Source: Lepeophtheirus salmonis
Lineage: Eukaryota > Arthropoda > Copepoda > Siphonostomatoida > Caligidae
NCBI RefSeq assembly: GCF_016086655.4
Contig: NC_052133.2
Span: 50,398,383 to 50,462,382, forward strand
Reading direction: 5' to 3'
DNA: 64,000 nucleotides
Shown here: positions 58,171 to 64,000 of the stretch, one piece after another
How the letters are laid out: each line of letters opens with the position of its first letter
Position numbering within the stretch: the first letter of the stretch is position 1
Notes under the pieces: generated by a model
Seen by the model: the letters and a program-made list of their open reading frames with translations, nothing else
Told to the model about the DNA's origin: nothing
Database searches by the model: none
Position numbers and translations under genes: made by a program

Positions 58171-58336
58171 ACATCTATTCCTAATTAATAATTATCCTAC
58201 AAGTTCTAGGGTTTGTTTCATCCAAAGTAAGGGATTCTTGAGTGAAGAGGTCTTGCCTTCTTCGACTTGAGTTCTCACTCCTTTGAGTTGTAGTGAGACT
58301 CATTTATTGCCTAATCCTTATTGTTGTTGCTGGAGG

Positions 58337-59302
58337 ATGCAAAAGTATGAGAAGTTGGAAAAGATTGGCGAAGGTATTGCATGATTTGATTTGATTTATC
58401 TTTTTGTGTGGAGTGATAATGTTGGAATTTGTAGAAAATATTAAAATCCATTTTCTTCCTCCTTAGGGACGTATGGAACTGTCTTCAAAGCGAAAAGCAA
58501 GGAATCTCAGGAGATTGTTGCCCTAAAACGCGTTCGACTGGATGACGATGACGAAGGAGTTCCCTCCTCTGCTCTAAGAGAGATTTGTCTCCTCAAAGAA
58601 CTCAAACATAAAAACATCGTTCGCCTTCACGACGTTCTTCATTCTGATAAAAAACTCACTCTTGTGTTCGAACATTGTGATCAAGATCTTAAAAAGTACT
58701 TTGACTCTCTGAATGGAGAGATTGATGCTGCCATTGTCAAGTCCTTTATGCATCAATTGCTCAAGGGACTTTCTTATATCCATGGACAAAACGTTCTTCA
58801 TCGAGATCTTAAACCCCAAAACCTTCTTATTAATAAAACAGGAGAACTAAAGTTGGCAGACTTTGGTCTTGCAAGAGCCTTTGGTATTCCAGTACGATGC
58901 TATTCGGCAGAAGTTGTTACACTTTGGTATCGACCACCGGATGTCCTTTTCGGAGCTAAGCTATATAGTACTTCAATTGATATGTGGTCTGCTGGCTGTA
59001 TCTTTGCTGAAATGGCAAATGCGGGTCGACCTCTGTTTCCAGGTAGTGATGTAGATGACCAACTTAAAAGGATTTTCAAGCTATTGGGTACACCCACGGA
59101 AGAATCGTGGTCGGGTATGAGCCAATTACCCGAATATAAACAATTCCCTATTTATTTACCTGCTATGTCCTTTGCCCAAGTTATATCCAAACTCTCCAAT
59201 CGAGGAAAGGACCTCCTTCAAAGACTCCTTGTTTGTAATCCCAATAAAAGAATCTCGTCTGACGATGCGCTAGCCCATGCATACTTTACAGATTTGAATT
59301 GA
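58337..59302 (+). CDS. CDK5: Cyclin-dependent kinase 5 (two exons)
   Basis: Proline-directed Ser/Thr kinase activated by p35/p39-type partners rather than classical cyclins; in animals it acts mainly in neurons on cytoskeletal and synaptic substrates. Exon 1 is 58,337-58,373, the intron is 58,374-58,466 (93 bp) and exon 2 is 58,467-59,302; the product is 290 residues, the family length. Visible features are the P-loop GEGTYG (11-16) with T14/Y15, catalytic K33, the helix PSSALRE (45-51) that separates CDK5 from the PSTAIRE CDKs, the catalytic loop HRDLKPQN, DFGLAR, and the activation segment IPVRCYSAEVVTLWYRPPD with the CDK5-type serine in place of threonine. The start MQKYEKLEKIGEG matches the conserved family N-terminus. 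The C-terminus (YFTDLN) lacks a couple of residues found in vertebrates. A repeat (family B) ends about 170 bp upstream. The frame is intact. Confidence 0.97.
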
Positions 59303-59436
59303 AAACGAATATAAAACAGATGATATATTTATTTAATTACATATATGTATTCAAACTGCACGTTACTTATATACCTATTTTTTTAACTAATTAACCTCTT
59401 AGTTTGAAATTTTATATTTTGGTCCCAAATTTTTTT

Positions 59437-59446
59437 AATAAATAAA
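59437..59446 (+). terminator. Likely polyadenylation signals of CDK5
   Basis: Two overlapping AATAAA hexamers about 135 bases after the CDK5 stop codon, in an AT-rich 3' flank. They are the first canonical signals after the gene and suggest a short 3' UTR. Confidence 0.55.
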
Positions 59447-59449
59447 GTT

Positions 59450-61900
59450 TATCGTTTAATGGACCCTTAGTGCTCTAATATAATAAATTGTTATGTCTTC
59501 CCTTTCAAATTTGATTGGAATATGTTATACCCTACTATTTAATATTCATTTTCTGAAATAAAACGTTATTTTTTGTTAACTCGAACTTTTAAAAAACCCC
59601 AACTAAATAAATACTACTCACCAAGTTGAGAAATAAGTATAAAAATTTGCTTTAAGAAATATCTTCTTCTTTCTTGAAATTATATCAATATTAAGCTTTT
59701 GGTAAAAACGGAAACATAGTTTCCTTTTTTTTTTTTTTTTTTTATCATAGTAGATTGGAATCAATTACACACTATATAGATACACCATAACAGTCCTTTA
59801 ACCAGATTGATATCCAAAGGGGGTCGTGACAAGGACTTTTCTTTGCGGGTTGAATAGCTTGAGATGATAACATTTATATTGATTTATTCTTGATATTTTT
59901 TAATCACCTCTTCTTTCATTAAAACCTAAAATTCGAAATCATTACTTTAAGAAAAGATTATTTTTATCATTTATCTTATTCATTGTTCTAGGACACTGCC
60001 GAAATCCTTATTACCCTAAAAAAAATAATATATAAATATATATTTGATGATGATCCATGTTGCAATACTATGTAATTATATATTAGTCTAGTCCAATGAC
60101 AAGTACAGCTTGATAATCAAAGGCAACCTCGGAATAGAGGAGTGTCAATCAGGACTTGACCAGATACATAGGAGCTCTAACAGATTCGATATAAAGGATT
60201 GATTCATTCACATTATCCATTGAATCTCAATCATTGTTTGATTTATTGACTTCTCTTCTTTTAAACATTTTTTTCCTTTCTTATTAATTTTTTGAGTTAA
60301 TTAAGGGACAGTTATTATAATTTTTGTTTTAATAGCTGTTGGAGATAAATGTTGAAATATCCTTATAACAAAATTAACTAATCATGGGAATTTGTGGCAA
60401 AAAATCAAATATTTGATTTTTTTAAATTGTTGTAACATGAATGAGAATCATAACTACATAATAATGCAATATGAAATCGCTCACGGTTATTAACATGCCC
60501 CTCAGTAGCCACAAGTCTGGGGTACATTTACAAATAAACGATTGTTAAGCACGATAATTTTGAATGTAGTCACAGATCTCCATTGTTAGTAGAATATAAT
60601 CGTCTTTCGGGAAAGGCATTCTCCCCCCCCCCTCCCGTAGTTACGAGACTGCCTTATAGACAGTCAATTATTCAACCCAGAGATAAACAAAAGCTATCAA
60701 TGTTTGTAGAAGATTGAGTTGACATATTCGTATTCTACATAATAAATTCAGAGTCAATATTTGAATTCCGAACAACAATAAATCATCAATTTTTAACTTA
60801 AATATTTGAAATTCAAATATTTACTTATAGTAAAATAGTTAAGATATTATATTTGTAATGCATTTAACCTTGTAGTTTTACGTATAAAAATCAAATTTCC
60901 ACAGGACTTTAATTTATTCGTCACTGTATTACCATCATCATACAGGTTCTGACGGCGAGACACTAGTAACTGGAATAACTAAGGATTTCATAACAGTTTT
61001 GTAGAATTGAGTCTTTTTCCACCATTGAATATGCTTTTTTGATCAATTCAGGTTCTTCAAATTTGAAAAATTAAACCATGCTCATAATTCAAATACAAGC
61101 CTATCTATTGTAAATGTGGAAAGTGGTATTTATGATACATCGATCAATCTTTATATTTTTGTTGAAATGTTCATAAATTGAGTCTATTTCATTGATTTAT
61201 AAAAAAAAATCAAATTGTGATGGAGTCCATTCTTATGCTCTTTATTGTATGGTGAAAATTTACTCAAAATCAGCAATCATTTTTTCATTCTACCAACTAT
61301 CAAGTTGAATACACATCTTGGTTGTTGTATTACAACTGTACTGATTTGCTTCTTTAAAGATATATTTAATAAATTTAAAGGTCTACAAACATAGAACAAT
61401 ACTAATTAAGGTGGTATCTTTAGTTATATAAAATATTCTGCTATTTATGTTACTTTTAACTTGAAATAATTTTTATTTCGTATTTACAATAAACCATAAC
61501 CGACTATAAAAATGGAATGTTATTCAAAGTTGAGTAAAAAAACTACTAAGTAATATCTAACTTTAATATCGGACACAAATAATTTAGTGTAATAAACAAA
61601 ATCTTTTTTTCTAGACGAATCATTCTTGAAAAAATTTATAAAGTATTTTCTTAAAAAAATATAACCTTGAAGAGTATATAATATTTTGAACACCATTTAA
61701 GATTGTTTTTTTGACGTAAGTCAAATGACTCAATGTTTTGGTTTCAAAACATGATTAACACTATTTTATATAATAGTAAATTTGAAAAACTTACAGACCA
61801 ATATATTTGTTCAGTCCCAATGGATGTAATATTAATTATCTGCCTAATTTTAAGATTTTTTGTCTCTTGAAAAATTCATCGCAGGGGGGAAGGAATGGAA
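59450..61900. other. AT-rich intergenic DNA between CDK5 and the family F element
   Basis: No genes, RNA genes or recognised elements. A T run lies at about 59,723-59,743 and a C-rich run (CTCCCCCCCCCCTCCCG) at about 60,621-60,637. Confidence 0.4.
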
Positions 61901-61901
61901 C

Positions 61902-62241
61902 CAGGGCCAGCTTTAACTATTGCCAGGACCTATGCAAAACTAATTGCCCGAACCCTAAATTTCAACCTAGATTGAGTAAATATAATTGATTTTCAAGAAA
62001 GGAATGTTTTATTAATTTTTAGTGACATTTAAAAAAAAAAAGTCAGGCTTTCTTAAATGTACGTGGCCTTTTAATTAATTCGGACACTATTTCATTTAAT
62101 AAAGAATGTTCCTTTCTAATTTTAAAATGACATTTTTTCAGAAATGAAATTATTTGTCCTTTTCCAATCAAGCGTGAGACCTATTGGAAGTGTGGGCCCA
62201 CTACAACAGCAGAAGTTGCAGTGCCCTAAGGTTGGAACTTG
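61902..62241. mobile_element. Non-autonomous hAT-like element (family F), copy 2
   Basis: Left end CAGGGCCAGCTTTAACTATT; the right end reversed reads CAAGTTCCAACCTTAGGGCA. Internal CCAATCAAGCGTGAGACCTA and AGTGTGGGCCCACTAC align with copy 1 near 18,840-18,880. Confidence 0.5.
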
Positions 62242-62276
62242 ATGTACCGGCTGTCATTTGGCAATAGCTCATAGAA

Positions 62277-62816
62277 GGGGCGTCCGCAAAGGGTTGCTTG
62301 GAGGGACTGTAGCCTCCCCCCCCCATACTAAAGAATTTTTAATTTTAAATTTAATATTTGTAATTTTTTCAAAAAAACTTTCAAAAAATTTTAAATAATT
62401 TCACAATATTATTTCCAAACAATTTAATGTAATTTCTCAATTTTTTTTCTCAGAGATTAAAATTTCTATGGATTTTTGACATTTTCCTCTAAAAAATTTT
62501 GTATTTCAAAATTCATTTAGTTTTCCGTGAATAGCTATTGATTTTTTAAATTTTTCTCAAAAAAATTTAACATTTGAAATTTTTTTTTAAGAATGTTATA
62601 TTTGATAAATAATTTTTTAAATTTTTTATAAGTGGCTATGAATAACTGTAATTTGTTAAATTTTTTTCCAAAAAATTTAATTTTTCGTAAAAAGCAGTAT
62701 ATTTTTGATTTTTTTTTTCCGAAATTTTTATTCTTGAAATTTTTTTAAATTATAGATTTTTTTTCAAAAACAATCAAAAACCTAGCGCTTCCTAAAATAT
62801 AATGCTGCGGACTCCT
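62277..62816. repeat. Family G element, complete but diverged right end
   Basis: Left end GGGGCGTCCGCA followed by GGTTGCTTGGAGGGACTGTA; right end GCTGCGGACTCC. The body is the same AT-rich ATGGATTTTTGA-type degenerate repeat. It lies about 200 bp upstream of the secreted-protein exon. Confidence 0.6.
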
Positions 62817-63022
62817 GCTAGTACCAATGAATGGTGCTTGTGAATATTTATTATTTTTTAATATAGAACCAAAGTAAAATGTAATCCGGTTGTAATGTGA
62901 GTATTTTTCAAGTGAATCCATTCGGGTTAATAACATTGACTATGTAGACTCCCTTCTTCAGTAAGAAATGAACTTTGCAAGCAGCAGAGAAGACACAAGA
63001 TTCGAAAAATTTGAAAAAAATC

Positions 63023-63631
63023 ATGGAGACTTTAAATTTTAAATGCTTTTTTATTGTATGTATGTTTTTAAATTATGGGATTCGTGGGCAAGCACCTACT
63101 TTGGATCGTTGGCTCAGTGTATTTTTTCGTGAGTTAAGTCGTAATGTTTCTCCAGAGGTTCTCGAAGAGAGCGTGATGAAGAATGTAGATAAATTGGTCT
63201 TGATTCAGATTCCACAATCAATAAAAGCAACGTTTCCACTTGGAGTTCGTCTTGGTCCTTGTGAGGAGGAGGAAGAACAAGGGTATAGTGTAGCTTTTGC
63301 CACAGATATGACTCCTAGTCAATCTTTCTCGGTAGCCTGTATGAAAATTGACGGCTATAAAGCTCAACCCTTAAGTAACTTCACTCCAACGCCCAAGGAT
63401 ACCTATGAAAAGTCGTTAGCTCTTCTCCTTAAACTGTATCCTGACATAAAAGTCAGTTTACCTTTCACTCCAGAGGAAGTTCAAAACTTTATAAAAAAAC
63501 AAGGATATGAAGATAAGAAGGCGAATGATTTGGAGGAAGAGATATTGGATATCCAAAGTCGTGACAATTATTTGTCTCGATCTATTCCTACTTTAGAAAA
63601 TCTTTATGAAAGAGCATCAAGTCGTCTTCAG
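63023..63631 (+). CDS. First coding exon of an unrecognised, probably secreted protein
   Basis: Open frame of 203 codons from the ATG at 63,023 to a consensus donor (CAG|GTAAGA) after 63,631, phase 0; the rest of the gene lies beyond the window or in the following intron. Residues 1-22 look like a signal peptide: short basic start, hydrophobic FFIVCMFL core, and possible cleavage after GIRG. The mature part is acidic, with an EEEEE run near residue 80, and contains NFTPTPKDTYEKSL and a charged helical C-terminal section (KKANDLEEEILDIQ). Codon use and GC content are clearly higher than the flanks, which supports coding. I do not recognise a family and assign no function. A TTG further upstream in frame is not credible as the start. 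An overlapping 24-codon upstream ORF begins at 62,968. Confidence 0.75.
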
Positions 63632-64000
63632 GTAAGAAAATATATACTTAATGTTTATTTAGTTGATGGCCTGTTTTTTTGAGGTTCTCATCAGGGTACA
63701 AACTTCTAAACCCCTCAAGGATATGATACTTCTAAGAGATAAATAAATGAATAGTTAATATTACGTTTTTCTGTTATTTTTGTCAAATATCTTGGGAATT
63801 CATGAAAATCTTATTAGTTACATATCTACACACTTACTTTATATACAAAATTAATGGCTAAGGGAATAGTTCTCTTGATATGAGACTAGATGAACTTTAA
63901 ATTGGATTTCTACCACTTCAGTAAAATACAAACAAGATGAGCTAAAAATAAAATAACCATTTGATTTGCCTAAATATATTTTCTTAATCTTTTTTTGTGC
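63632..64000 (+). other. Intron sequence after the secreted-protein exon
   Basis: AT-rich sequence following the GTAAGA donor. No acceptor followed by convincing coding sequence was seen before the window ends. Confidence 0.45.

Noticed and set aside
62975..63022. Upstream extension of the secreted protein by 16 residues from a TTG
   Set aside because: TTG is not a usual animal start; the ATG at 63,023 begins directly with a signal peptide, which the extension would bury.
1..64000. CRISPR arrays, operons, ribosome binding sites, prophage
   Set aside because: The DNA is eukaryotic, with introns and animal genes; the tandem repeats present are minisatellites without regular spacers.

Overview
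This window looks like AT-rich nuclear DNA from an animal, most probably an arthropod and plausibly a parasitic copepod such as the salmon louse Lepeophtheirus salmonis. That placement is an inference. It rests on intron-split animal genes (UTP15, CDK5) with short 65-93 bp introns, GT-AG junctions and AATAAA signals, and on very many decayed Tc1/mariner copies. Nothing suggests a bacterium, organelle or virus.

Layout. Bases 1-55,000 are almost free of host genes and are a graveyard of DNA transposons. There are at least a dozen Tc1/mariner-type fragments (about 180-870, 5,720-6,185, 10,480-11,070, 21,940-22,553, 23,775-24,170, 27,800-28,345, 29,095-29,600, 31,603-31,878, 33,070-33,310, 35,394-36,035, 38,775-39,320, 44,235-45,058, 50,330-51,140, 51,590-52,370). 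There are also hAT relics (12,522-13,167; 42,514-43,031; 18,647-18,912; 61,902-62,241), a possible piggyBac N-terminus (about 31,880-32,160) and one Ty3/gypsy pol relic (13,540-14,820, minus). Between them lie several unnamed dispersed repeat families that I call A to G, with G having GGCGTCCGCA inverted ends around an AT-rich body. One orphan exon with good splice signals is present at 30,606-30,716 (minus).

The right end holds the host genes. UTP15 (minus, 55,228-56,936, two exons) is a U3 snoRNP/tUTP component of pre-rRNA processing. CDK5 (plus, 58,337-59,302, two exons) is a proline-directed neuronal kinase, divergent from UTP15. The first coding exon of an unrecognised, probably secreted protein (plus, 63,023-63,631) continues beyond the window. 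These three genes are neighbours but share no obvious pathway.

The most notable observation is a degenerate, inverted copy of the CDK5 5' end at about 46,017-46,605. It covers the upstream family-B repeat, 5' UTR, exon 1 and intron 1 up to the acceptor, and it lies about 12 kb from the real gene. No novel multi-gene system was seen.
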